Of a stretch of 64,000 nt of DNA, positions 48,925 to 58,958 are shown piece by piece. The first letter of the stretch is position 1. Each line of letters opens with the position of its first letter. Both the position numbers and the translations under genes were made by a program. This DNA is from Halichondria panicea (lineage: Eukaryota; Porifera; Demospongiae; Suberitida; Halichondriidae): the NCBI RefSeq assembly GCF_963675165.1, contig NC_087378.1, forward strand, positions 8,578,572-8,642,571. Reading direction: 5' to 3'. The notes below the pieces were generated by a model. The model ran no database searches, was not told the origin of the DNA, and saw only the letters and a list, made by a program, of their open reading frames with translations.

Positions 48925-49122
48925 ATTGTGCACCTTTGTGCAGATACAACGATACTTGCACCTTTGTTCAGTAGAGTCGATGAGCGCGCACCCTTGTGCG
49001 GAATATACAACAATTGCGCACCTTTGTGCAATCGAGAGGTATCGTGCCTCTGCGGTAGGGAATCGGCCAGTGAGCACCTTTGTGCAACGTTGCGAGATTC
49101 GTTCGTGCACCTTTGTGCAGGC
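48925..49122 (-). repeat. repeated GCACCTTTGTGC hairpins in the gag leader
   Basis: Six copies or near-copies of the self-complementary word GCACCTTTGTGC, at about 48929, 48957, 48988, 49018, 49073 and 49107, spaced about 28-55 bp. They lie between the primer binding site and the gag start, so they would be in the genomic RNA leader of the retrotransposon. Confidence 0.85.
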
Positions 49123-49201
49123 GATTGAGTGGACTGTATTCGGGTTTCGGTGTGAACGCAAGAAAGGAGCCAGTTGTCAACAATTGATCCGTGGAGTAGT
49201 T

Positions 49202-49219
49202 ATCCGGTTCGAAGGACCA
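49202..49219 (-). other. primer binding site, tRNA-Tyr type
   Basis: On the coding strand TGGTCCTTCGAACCGGAT lies 5 nt inside the right LTR. It matches the reverse complement of the 3' end of eukaryotic tRNA-Tyr (CCGGCTCGAAGGACCA) over CCA, the discriminator and the acceptor strand. It fixes the right LTR as the 5' LTR. Confidence 0.8.
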
Positions 49220-49224
49220 AATAA

Positions 49225-49657
49225 TGTTGAGCTCTTATCTTGGTGTAGAGGGATTCTAGACAGGCTAGACAAATTAGCTAGAGACAGGCTCCTAGCTATA
49301 GGCAATAACAACTAGTTATAGACAAATTGACTTCACAGTGTAGCTTAACCAAATTCTTAGATCGAGGAGCAAAATATCAACTGACAATACAGGTAAGGTG
49401 AGAGTAAAACGAAGTTAAAGTGAAGTGAGGCAAAAAAAGGTAAACAAAACCTTAAATACGTGGAGCAGGGCCCCAGAGGCTCGCACAACAACAAAGGGAG
49501 GAAGTGGAGCACTAACAATGAGGATTGTTAGAAAAGAGTATGATATCAACATCAAACATCAAATCATGGTTAAGGTAGTAGTAAATATTACATAACATAA
49601 GGTGTTAATAAGGTTCTAATAAATGTTAATTTAAAGTAAGGTACATGAGCGTGAACA
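49225..49657 (-). repeat. 5' LTR of the BEL/Pao element
   Basis: 433 bp, promoter-containing by position. Transcription would run leftward. One single-base indel separates it from the 3' LTR. Confidence 0.95.
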
Positions 49658-49778
49658 CCCGTGTTACCTACATTACCAGCATTACCCGTGTTACCTACAT
49701 TACCAGCATTACCTACATTACCAGTATTACCTACATTACCAGTATTACCTACATTACCCGTGTTACCTACATTATCTA
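49658..49778 (-). repeat. 9-bp minisatellite, remainder beyond the retrotransposon
   Basis: CGTGTTACC/TACATTACC nonamers continue the 41538 array, showing that the LTR element is the younger insertion. Confidence 0.93.
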
Positions 49779-49933
49779 AACACTAGGCTTATGAGTCTAG
49801 TATGATGTAATGCAAGGAATAGTTATACCAAGAACCCAAAACATAAGCCCACGTGATGTTTTAATTAGTGACCTTTTGACATTGGCGTACCTCCTCTGGC
49901 CGGGGGCTAGTGTTTAGGTGTACTATAGCTTAC

Positions 49934-50049
49934 CAGATAATATTTTTCCATTTCCGAATGAAAAGTATTCTCTCCCACTCCATGGCCCTCTTTGCTAACT
50001 TCAAAGAAGAACGTTTCTTCATCTTCTTTGGGGGAGTTACGTTGGCCAT
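49934..50049 (-). CDS. candidate first exon, basic protein
   Basis: ATG at 50049 sits in ACAATGG, a good start context, and gives MANVTPPKKMKKRSSLKLAK plus RAMEWERILFIRKW to a CTG|GTAAGC donor at 49934. A second frame is also open through the same bases (NSPKEDEETFFFEVSKEG), so the reading frame is uncertain. It lies next to the repeat cluster. No family was recognised. Confidence 0.3.
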
Positions 50050-50289
50050 TGTAGGGTTGAGATGGTAGTGCAGGTTGGGTTGAGACGGTAGAACTGGTCA
50101 GTGGTAGTACGTTGGTTGCACGTGTAAGAAAGTAGATACAGACAGGTGGATCAGTCCCAACCACTCCCCTGCACGTGATCTGACATGCCCTTGAATCGAG
50201 GCTATAGGGCTAGGTGGACAGTGGGGGGTCAGAGGTTAATTTTGAATTGTTGGGGGTCAGAGGTTAATTTTGAAAAAAGGCTTGCTAAA

Positions 50290-50862
50290 GAACATAGCCT
50301 AGCCGACTGTAATCAAGTCCCAGATCGACCAGGCTGGTATACTAGGCAATAAGCTATATAAGGTAAGTAACTAGACCTTCTGGGCCACATCTACATGATG
50401 TAAAACCAATTTGCTCGATAATAATATAAGTAAGCTTTTATACAAAATCATGCATAGATGGAATGTTGTTGCCAGATCAGAGGAGCATTTTTTATCTCCA
50501 CGATGGTATCAGCAAATTTTCTTAGAAATGTTCCTATCACAAGATCACATTAATTATGTATACCGTATGGGTGGAAAATTTCGAGTGTGGAACATTTCGT
50601 GCAGTTGGAAAATTTCGCTGGTAGTAAATTTCGTGGAGTTAGGGTGTGGCACTATCTCGCATGTGTATACGAAGCCTTCCAAGGGGTTTTAATTCGTGTT
50701 CTGCAGCCACCCACGAAAAACGCGAAATTAAAGACACGTACGGTTATACTACCATATTGCGCGAAATTTTCGAGGCACTATATTTTGTGCTTATATAGCT
50801 TATTGCCTAGTATACCAGCCTGGTCGATGTGGGACTTGATTACAGTCGGCTAGGCTATGTTC
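50290..50862. mobile_element. TIR element with 73-bp arms
   Basis: Arms 50290-50362 and 50790-50862 are inverted repeats with a single mismatch (ends GAACATAGCCTAGCCGACTG). The interior holds a MITE (50563-50743, CCGTATGGG end) and other TTTCGAGGCAC-type words. No target duplication could be defined. No ORF. Confidence 0.85.
50563..50743. mobile_element. degraded MITE of the CCGTAT group
   Basis: Left end TACCGTATGGGTGGAAAATT, right end inverted as CCGTACGTGTCTTTAATTT, inside the 50290 element. TTTCGTG/CACGAAA words match the relatives at 20842 and 22441. Confidence 0.55.
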
Positions 50863-51389
50863 TTATCCTTAATTTTCGTGTAGGATTGCTAACCCACAAA
50901 ATCCACAAAAATTAAGCCCCTCGAAAATTTTCCAATTGCACGAAATGTTCCACACTCGAAATTTCGAGGCACTAATTTTTAAAGGTAAACCGCGTAAATT
51001 TAGTGCCTCGAAGATACTTTTTGCTTGTACCAATGGTACTCGCGTCTTTAGGGAGGTTACACATTTTGAAAGTGGTGCCTATTATAATACAAGCAATAAT
51101 CTACCACCCCTACCTGTACATTATGTATTTCTAAAGCTTGTCGACAAGTAGAAGTGATATGTCTATTATACCAGCAATATTCTACCAACCCCTTCCTGTA
51201 CATTCTGTATTTCCAAATAACTTTCAGAGCCTGAAAAAGCCTGAAAAAGTGATGCCTATTAGATTATGTCCGTCAAATAATGAAGATTGTATATCTCACT
51301 TAATATTTATTATCTAGTGGATCTTTACCGGCTGTTTTGTCTTAGTGTGACTGTTGTGCACTCCTCTTTTTTTAGGTGTTCCTAACCCT

Positions 51390-51507
51390 CCCTCAGGTAC
51401 ATGTACATGTACTATGTGGCTGAGGGTGTGAGGCTCTATTGTCAGGAGACCTGGAGGGCGGTCACACAGGACCAGGAAAGTGCAGCCAGCACATTAACAA
51501 GTGAGTG
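51390..51507 (+). CDS. exon of an unrecognised gene
   Basis: Between CTCCCTCAG and ACAA|GTGAGT, open as YYVAEGVRLYCQETWRAVTQ plus DQESAASTLT. The helical, HEAT-repeat-like composition is suggestive only. It probably belongs with the exons at 51925 and 55197, whose phases fit. Confidence 0.4.
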
Positions 51508-51924
51508 GGTGATCGCATTGCAGTCTGCTGTTAATTGTTTGAATGTGGCATTTCATTCCCTACTTTGAGTGCGCTTTAACCAATGTGTCAAAGATGTTGC
51601 CAACTGACAAAACATTACGCATTTCCACATCCTAATTGTTACTTCCCTGCCCCCTCAACAAACAAAGTAGCAGTTCCTAGTCGTTGCCGTGGTACATGTA
51701 CACACGCTGGCCATTATCGAGTGCGACATAGCAATCGTAAATAGCCCCCCCCCCACACACACACACACACACACACAGGCTTCAATATCATTGAATTTGT
51801 ATTACATGTACCACAATATTAGTTACATAGCCGACTCTAGTACTCCTTAAAATACGTACAATGTTCAGTTGTGACAACTGTACTGATGTTTATACATAAT
51901 TATCACGACCCCCCCCCCCCCAGC

Positions 51925-52021
51925 TCCTGGTGAAGGCACCCACCTTAGACACACGACTGACGGCTAGCCACAGGGATCACTCGATTATGCAGGAGACGAT
52001 ATTGGGACGCCTACGTGCAAG
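51925..52021 (+). CDS. exon of an unrecognised gene
   Basis: After a C-tract acceptor it reads LLVKAPTLDTRLTASHRDHS and IMQETILGRLRA, ending in phase 2 at CAAG|GTATGC. The phase matches the exon at 55197. The homologous copy at 23317 is decayed. Confidence 0.45.
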
Positions 52022-52029
52022 GTATGCAA

Positions 52030-53310
52030 TTACAAACCCGGGTTTAGTGAAGCCCTCCTTACCACCTACATGTACATGTTACTCCTTAAGAAAGCACATC
52101 CTAATTATTATGATGTGCATATTATAATTCTCCCGCGGTGCCTAGATTTCCTAGCTGTAAAACCTCGAAGTGGCCAATACTGAGTAGGTAGAAATACCCC
52201 TATTATGCTTTTGAGCACTGCCCCAAATTCACCCTATTATGCTTGTGGCCATTATGTCCCACATTGCAGTTATAAATACAACAGTATTAGTATTGGCATG
52301 ATGTGCTCCCTACTATTTGTTCCAAAATTAGTGGCGCTATTTGTGTGGCGACAAGCTAAAAGAGTGGCGCTAATTTTGCCTCCAGTTTTGGAGAGTGCAC
52401 GTGACTGCATGGCAAATACAGGAAAATTGAGTGTGTCTACTGGTTATTACTGACTTTAATAATTCAATGACAGAAAGTCTAGTCCTCTGTTCAAAGTGTC
52501 AAGGCACTCTGATATTACCAGACGAAACTTCACCAACCACTTCATCCATTTTGTTTTATACAAACAAAACACAAATTTAGGCCACTCTTTTAATTTTGCA
52601 CACACAATCAGCATCAGCTTGTCGCCACACAAACACGAAGTTTAGCCCCACTACTCTTTTGAGTAGCCCCACAAAATTAGCGCCACTATTTTTAGCTTGT
52701 CGCCACACAAATACAAAGTTTAGTCACTACTCTTAGCCCCCCCCCCACACACACATACACACACATGTACACACACACCGTGCACTGTGCACAGGAAGAT
52801 AGTCAGGGTCAATTAAAAGGATTCCAGATAACTTTAGTTGCATTCCAATCGTCTGCTCTTTGTTTCTTACCTTTAACCACTAGGAATTTTAGCGAGGGTG
52901 TTGGAGGTAATTAAATTCGCTGGAAGCAGATTTGAGAAGGCGCGTGCCTGTACACACACACACACTACTGACAAACATTTGGTTCAGATGAGCTCAGCCA
53001 ACAAGTCACAAGTAAGTATCCTTTGTCTTCGACTTAATTCGTGGATTTACAAAATAATGCTTCGTTCTCGAGTTATAGTTTTGCTTACTTGGAATGTCAT
53101 TGCAGCCTTTTCAGAAGAGCACGTAGCCAACCTTGTTTACGGAGTGTCAATTGGTTGATCATTACCCATTCTTTGAGTTTGCATGCGCAGCAAAATTAAT
53201 AATGCAAACATGTTTGTCATGTATATAAATTTAAAAAAGCTTAGCTTTATGTTGTATGTAGCTTTGGCATCTCCACCGAGGCATCAGCACCTGAGGTGCT
53301 ATGTATATTG
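52030..53310. repeat. segmental copy of 32480-33300 and spacer
   Basis: No gene was recognised. From about 52560 the sequence follows 32480-33300 closely, including the CACA tract, GTGCACTGTGCACAGGA palindrome, and the dispersed family ending GAGGCATCAGCACCTGAGG. Confidence 0.75.
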
Positions 53311-53319
53311 CATAATCAT

Positions 53320-53470
53320 ACCAAGAGTTTATGATAGAGAGAGAGTATCGAACGTAGGCATACTGTACATCAAATGTATGCGGAGAGTAACGTGACTTCC
53401 TGTATCTGTCACAAGCTTGGAATTTGCACACTGACCAATCTAAACCTGGGTGATGTAATCTATTACAATG
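53320..53470. mobile_element. single arm of the 38602 foldback family
   Basis: AAGAGTTTATGATAGAGAG through GGAATTTGCACACTGACCAA matches one arm at 38610-38740. The opposite arm is missing. Confidence 0.75.
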
Positions 53471-55195
53471 ACTGCTACACGTACATGTAACAGTGTGTAT
53501 AAACAAGTTTCTGCACTCAAGAATTTCAGCGGACAAGTAAGTGTTTAGAGCGACAGTCACATGCCCATGTTAGAGAATCCAGTGGCAGAATCAACTTACT
53601 TCTTTTTCTTGAGGTCCTGGTATACCGGTAAGCCACAAAACAAATGATACCGTAAAAAAATTATAGACAATAGATTCATGTACACAATTCTGGTAACAAT
53701 AGATACATTTACACAAGTCTTTTCTTCTCAGTATTACTTTCTGCTTGTTTATATACTATTATTATATTGTCTGTGCTAGACAGTACTCGGTGCCTTTGAC
53801 AAAGGTTTGCTCCCACTATTTGGCTACAGGCCATTTCAATAACATGCAGTTGCTTCAGTATCGTTGATTTAATTCTGTGATTGAATTGTACTTATCTCAC
53901 AGACTACTGACTATATGCCTTCGACAAAGGTTTGCTCCCACTGTTTGGCTACAGGCCATTTAAGACGATCAGTATACACCATTAACTGTGGACACCTCTT
54001 TTTTGTGAAACAATCACATTATTATTTACCTCTTAGACTACATTACATCATCTGTAATTGATCTGATTGGCTAAAAACAGTAGATTACATGGAAGCATAA
54101 TCTACAAGAAGGTACTTATTCTACAGGAAGTGGACACATATTCTACAGGAAATGGACGCATATTCTACAGGAAGTGGCAAATAATTTGCAGGAAGTTCTC
54201 AAAAGTTGGAATGAAATTTTTAGTGAAAGTGACAAGAAGATGACAAAAACATTATAAAAAACACAGAATGCAATAGTTTGTTCAGTCAATATCCATTTTT
54301 TCCATGTCCACTGTTGCTTTGTATTGCTTTTTCCAGTTGGGCATGGGCAAGGGGGGCCAGGAAGCATCAAAAACACTTTAGCAGTCGCTTGACACTTTCT
54401 ATTGAGTTTTTTAAGGTTCCATGCCGGTCCAGTCTGCTCTATACCCCCCTCCACTCCACCGCAGAGCTTCATTCTTCTTCTTGTAGTGTTGCAGTCAGTT
54501 CTAGCATAGTTCTAGGTTCTTTTTACTTGTCTGTTCTTTCCAGTATCTTCAAGAAGCGTTTCACAGCTCTCCAGCTCCAAACCTGGCTTTTTATAACCAC
54601 GCCTCGCGCATGCGCAATGAAGTCCAAGTTAGATAGACCACACCCACTTGTAGAATATGCGTCTTAGTAACCGCCATGGTTACGGTTAGCTTCCCTCGAC
54701 TTTGCGCCTCGGGCTAACCGCAACCGCGGAGGTTACATAGACGCATATTCTACTCTTAGGTGTAGTCTATCCTATACTTCTATAACACTCTAATACTTTT
54801 GAGCAAAAGCACAAACATGACGAGAGGCATTAGCAAGAGCACGCCTGCAACACTTGTTCTTAACTGTTTTTACTGCATTATACACCTTCACCTCGCCTGA
54901 AAATGTGTGTGTACAGAGCCTATGGTCCCACTGTGTACACTGCTAAGGTTAAGGGTATAATAATACTGTGTACACTGCTAAGGTTAAGGGTATAATAATA
55001 ACATGCATTTTGTGTATCTCGTCTGCTATTTTAGTATTACATGTGATATGCATAACTTGTTGATACCTACATGTACATATGACTATTCCAGAATGTGCAG
55101 TTTTGTATGCTCATACTGTGGACGTTCAGTTGACCGCCACTAGCCTGCTCTGTATGTCATAATAATTGTGTACTTACTGTACAGGTCGATGATTG
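53471..55195. other. non-coding; short direct and inverted repeats
   Basis: CAAAGGTTTGCTCCCACT with GGCTACAGGCCATTT occurs at about 53801 and 53927. ATTCTACAGGAAGTGGAC is repeated at 54118-54178. An imperfect inverted repeat spans 54631-54770 (TAGAATATGCGTC ends, inner GGTTAGC hairpin). Opposing frames at 54143-54472 (minus) and 54278-54667 (plus) are open for over 100 codons but show no recognisable protein. Confidence 0.5.
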
Positions 55196-55196
55196 G

Positions 55197-55260
55197 GAAC
55201 AGTGCTACGAGAATGAAGCAGCTTGAGGATGATATCAAAGAACAGGAGAATGACCTCATT
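55197..55260 (+). CDS. exon of an unrecognised gene, coiled coil
   Basis: TGTACAG acceptor, then SMIGNSATRMKQLEDDIKEQ and ENDLI to ATT|GTAAGT. The phase continues from the exon at 51925. The heptad-like charge pattern suggests a short coiled coil. Confidence 0.4.
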
Positions 55261-57223
55261 GTAAGTGTTGTAAACTAGCTCTAACAGCTAGACTAGTGTA
55301 CAAGTTAAGGTAACTGTGCCGTTAATACAACTGTATTTATATCCCGTTGCTACGATGTTGCCAAGTGCAATATGCACCATAATGCACTAACCGCAAAGTC
55401 ATAATGCAAAAAACGCCCTCTGGCATTTGACAGATTAAAATTTAATACGCATGAGAAATAACAAGTATCAAAGTAAGTCCAGCCATGCAGGAATGTTCAC
55501 CACTGCTGGAGTTTCTTCTTTGTAACCGTACAGGTTTTAAAATGGTCCAAGGCTCATTTTGTGGAAGATTCTGTGTTCCTATCCTAGATCGACCTCGTGA
55601 TGCATGTAGATTCTAGTAGCGGCTCTTTTTGCTGGTGGCTTGAGCTGTTTTGCAGCATTGCAGCAGTGTAGAAGCGAGCTTTCTTGGCTTGGTTATGAGG
55701 CTGAGGCGTGCTACGTCAGTGCTGCACGTGTTTTTTTGTTTTGGTAATTCTAATGTTCTCCTGTCCTTACACAGAAAAAAGTGGTTGACTCCTTCGGAAA
55801 GTTCAGGTCAGCTTTACTACATGTGTACGTACCTGACTTAGCACCTATTGGAGTGTAAATAAGAGATTGAGTTACTATTGGGCATACAGGACATGTAATG
55901 GGCGTATATACATGTACATGTATACATGCACGTACGTAGTGGTAAAGGGTTAGTAGTTATATGAAAGTGACTAGATGATAGTGATTATCAAAGGCCACCT
56001 CTGTAGCCAAAACTTTGTTCCCCGAAGGTGTCCGTTATGTAGACCACTCAAACTTTGTGCAATGCTGACATGTAACGTCTAAACAACCTCTGCCACCTCT
56101 CTTTTTGAGAGGCTTCAGTAGTTACGTATCTACCGCCCTCTAAATGCTGAGAAATTATCGGTGTTTTCTTCTGCTTCACAGACTGAGTTCATTGTAGACA
56201 GTGAGGAGTGTGCACAGGGTCAGAGACACTGTAGCAAGCCTGGCATCTTTCTCTCCAGTTTGATGGCCACTGGGACCCATCACCAGCATCAGCTCTTACC
56301 AGACAGCTGGGCAAACGTACGTGCTTTATTTTTAAAAAATGCCAGCCTTTTTTGAAAATAGATGAATACATTTTGTTATGGGCAGTCAATAGTTGCGAAT
56401 GCCTCTGTAACATTATTCTATGTACATGCACTAGCCCGTCAATTGGACACCATTGCGTATGTACATGCTTTTTTTTTGTATCAGGCCGATTGGTATGATG
56501 CTACATGCATGTACGTATTTGCTCTTGTAGGTGTAGGCAAGAGTGTATTACCAAGAGTATGCAACTGCCTCTGGAGATGAGATTAGGCATTGGGCCTCTG
56601 CTACGTCACTACAATGTGTAATTGTGTAAACTGTGAAAACCGATAAAGCAACACATCAGAGTCAGTGCACGTGCATAGCATTTTGGCAGTTGGCTGTGGA
56701 GCATGCTGCTCTACAGCTATGGCGGTTTTGCTGCCTTATAAATTTAATTAGCGGTTACCACAGTTTACACAAGTACACATTGTAGTGACGTAGCAGAGGC
56801 CCAATGTCATCTCCAGTGGCAGTTGTATACCGTGCTCTACCGAGATTACGCCCACGTCCGAAATTACGCCCACCCCCACTTTTGAGTGAAAGTTCCTGCA
56901 TAGGCTATTTTGCCTCGAGAATACGCCCACCAGGAAGTGATACATTTGTCAGTGAGTAGTTGCCGTTTAGCAGTTTATTGTGTAAGCTGAATATAGAGCT
57001 AGATTACTCCTATTTGCAAGTATAAGAGACCGAGACAAGAACAATCTTTTCTAAATCTCTGTTGAAGAGCATCGAGGTGCCTAATGATGCCTATAATCGG
57101 TCAGATTTTTTGTATGACCAATCAATATCAAAGAAATCACACTGGATCATACTTGCAAGTTTATTAGCTAGGAACCTCTAATATAGTGCGAGCAAGGTAG
57201 ATTTTATTACTGAGTGCGTGTGC

Positions 57224-57286
57224 AGTCCACTGATGAGTCCCGGCACAATAAACATTAGGGACGAAAAGGTCTAGACCTTCTGGGCT
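57224..57286 (+). ncRNA. type-I hammerhead ribozyme (family B, copy 3)
   Basis: Same 63-nt motif as at 27790: CTGATGA 57230-57236, stem II GTCCC/GGGAC, GAAA 57263-57266, stem III AAGGT-CTAG-ACCTT, cleavage predicted after C57280, stem I AGTCCA with TGGGCT (57281-57286). Confidence 0.92.
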
Positions 57287-58032
57287 ATACCAATGATGGA
57301 TGATCGACATGATTAATCTCCGTTCTGTAAGTGTATGGCTTTTTGTCCTTTTCTGCAGCTCAAGCACACCTGTCCAGTAAATGTTTCTCCATAGCAACGC
57401 CTTCTCATGGATCTGACCAATCAGGTTGCGTAACACCAGGTAGAGGTAGCAGGAGTATGGCTGCCCAGTTTGCCCAGATTGAGAGCGACAAATGTCAAGA
57501 GAGAAGACTTATACATGTAAGAGAGAGTGCGTCAATGTGTTTTACATGTACGTACGGTAAGTACTTACTGTAAGTACAAAACTAAACTTTACATGTGCAG
57601 GCTCATCTACATGTATATGTTCAGATAATTTTACTCCCTCACTGTAAACATTTAGTCTACAGTAAGTACAAAACTATGTCCAGAACAGTGCAAGCTAGGA
57701 TAATTAACATGCCCTATTAAGTACAGTTTGGATTCATTGAGAATGACGCTATTTTGATGTGAGGAACTGAACTGGCAGTATTTAAACAGTTACAGTCAAG
57801 AGATGTGAGTCGTCGTGGTGATGTGTATTCTGATCTAAATAGCAGCTGTTGTATATGCCCCCCGCTCCATTAGACTATAACTTTCACTTTCAGCATTAAC
57901 ACACACACACACACACACAAACGAACTACCGTATACCTCGCTTGAGCATGCGCACCGAGAGCATAATTATTCTCGGCCACAGCAATTATGTCTGCATGCA
58001 GTCACATGGTATTCCTCTGATCTGTTGCCTAG

Positions 58033-58161
58033 GACCATCGAGAGGCCTCTCTTCCAATCGAACGCTACCAAGGTCACACACAGGAGGTGTGCAGGCTCAG
58101 ATGGTCACCTGACGGTCAGCTCTTAGCCTCAGGTGGAGATGACAACTATGATGTTTTCAGA
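58033..58161 (+). other. CDC20/FZR1-type WD40 exon, open (copy 2)
   Basis: A phase-0 exon of 43 codons ([20 protein letters not shown], then [13 protein letters not shown]) between a CCTAG acceptor and an AGA|GTACGA donor. It matches one blade of CDC20/Cdh1 propellers. No other blades were found nearby, so it is an isolated exon, possibly part of a decayed gene copy. Confidence 0.6.
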
Positions 58162-58448
58162 GTACGAAGCTTGCATGTACATGTACGTGTACTTTAGATC
58201 GAGTCATCCAATGCAAATGTTCCATATAGACTAGTCATGGTAACGACATGTAAGCAAGTACAAAACATCAAAGTTGGACTGTAGAAACTAAATGAGTTAC
58301 AAACACAATGAGCGATCATGATACAAGAGTCCGCAAAAAATAAATGAAAATATGAATCGAAATAAATATAAAACCAAAAGTGATGACGTTCCAAACACCG
58401 AGTTCAATACAATAAATACCAGCCAAAATATTGATGTGATATACATTC

Positions 58449-58658
58449 TCAGAAGAAGGGAGTTTTGTGAAGGTCTTTCTGCAATGATCGGTGATTCTGT
58501 TTTCCTGGCATGGAGTGGATGGTGGCCCAGCAGTATTCACAGTAATACTGCAAGCAGTTTAGATTGGCACAGAAGAAAGGAGCAGGCTTCTTGTTACACT
58601 GCACACCGTGACACTCATCGCACATCTGGCCCTCCAGAACGTATGGGTTGATCTCAAT
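58449..58658 (-). CDS. CPEB (CPEB2-4 type) C-terminal ZZ zinc-finger exon
   Basis: A terminal exon of 69 codons plus stop after a CTGTTCAG acceptor. INPYVLEGQMCDECHG, APFFCANLNCLQYYCEYCW and IHSMPGKQNH give the CxxC, CxxxxC and Cys/His ligands of the ZZ finger that ends cytoplasmic polyadenylation element binding proteins. These proteins regulate mRNA translation. CPEB RRM exons should lie upstream (higher coordinates) but none was seen up to the window edge, where other genes intervene. It is either an isolated copy or a gene with very distant exons. Confidence 0.85.
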   Translation of the reverse strand: MEINPYVLEGQMCDECHGVQCNKKPAPFFCANLNCLQYYCEYCWATIHSMPGKQNHRSLQKDLHKTPFF

Positions 58659-58869
58659 CTGAACAGAGAACATTCAAAATTAGGACATACTAACTATGAT
58701 TACTTCACTGCTAATGGTGCTGGGCTATATCTGGCAACCTAAACACAACCAGTGTACATGTACACACTTATTGGAGGTGTTACACAACTTAAGCAATACA
58801 CACATCTACAATCTACCATGCATGCATGGCTTTTACATTCCATAACTATGTAAAAGTGTATGCAAAAGT

Positions 58870-58923
58870 AATTATGCCTCGGTTGTGGTCTACGTAGTGT
58901 GCTTGTGTGTCTGTCTGTCTGTC

Positions 58924-58958
<35 letters not shown>

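Larger units (their letters stand above)
42844..49657 (-). mobile_element. BEL/Pao LTR retrotransposon
   Basis: LTRs of 434 bp (42844-43277) and 433 bp (49225-49657), almost identical, beginning TGTTGAGC and ending GTGAACA, flanked by CCCGT duplications (42839-42843 and 49658-49662). Genes run on the minus strand in the order gag, protease, RT, RNase H, integrase. The primer site is next to the right LTR. Several frame breaks (below) make this copy defective despite its young LTRs. It is inserted in the 9-bp minisatellite. Confidence 0.97.
39608..49912. mobile_element. possible foldback-type composite with inverted 9-bp arrays
   Basis: Outer sequences of about 100 bp (GGCCAGAGGAGGTA and CTTGGTATAACTATTCCTTG) at 39610-39712 and, inverted, 49800-49900 enclose a GGTAAY array in one orientation (40155-40806) and its reverse complement (41538-42843 plus 49658-49778). 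A spacer with a MITE lies between the arrays. A BEL/Pao element is inserted in the right array. Inverted arms built of short tandem repeats recall Drosophila FB elements. The outer repeat is also a small dispersed element (ends CTAAACACTAG at 49787 and about 49917), so the unity of the structure is unproven. Confidence 0.4.
55640..58210 (+). repeat. segmental duplication, copy 2 (partner 25760-28560)
   Basis: Collinear with copy 1, with exons KKVVDSFGKF (55775-55807) and EFIVDSEECAQ (56182-56316, here frameshifted by two bases), a hammerhead and an open WD40 exon. A segment of about 250 bp around 57480-57700 is missing or different in copy 1. Confidence 0.85.

Noticed and set aside
49202..49219. 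Fragment of a tRNA-Tyr gene
   Set aside because: Only the acceptor-end complement is present and it sits exactly inside the 5' LTR, so it is the retrotransposon primer site.
54143..54667. Two overlapping opposite-strand ORFs of 109 and 129 codons
   Set aside because: Neither resembles a known protein and each could be the shadow of the other. Mentioned in the spacer entry only.
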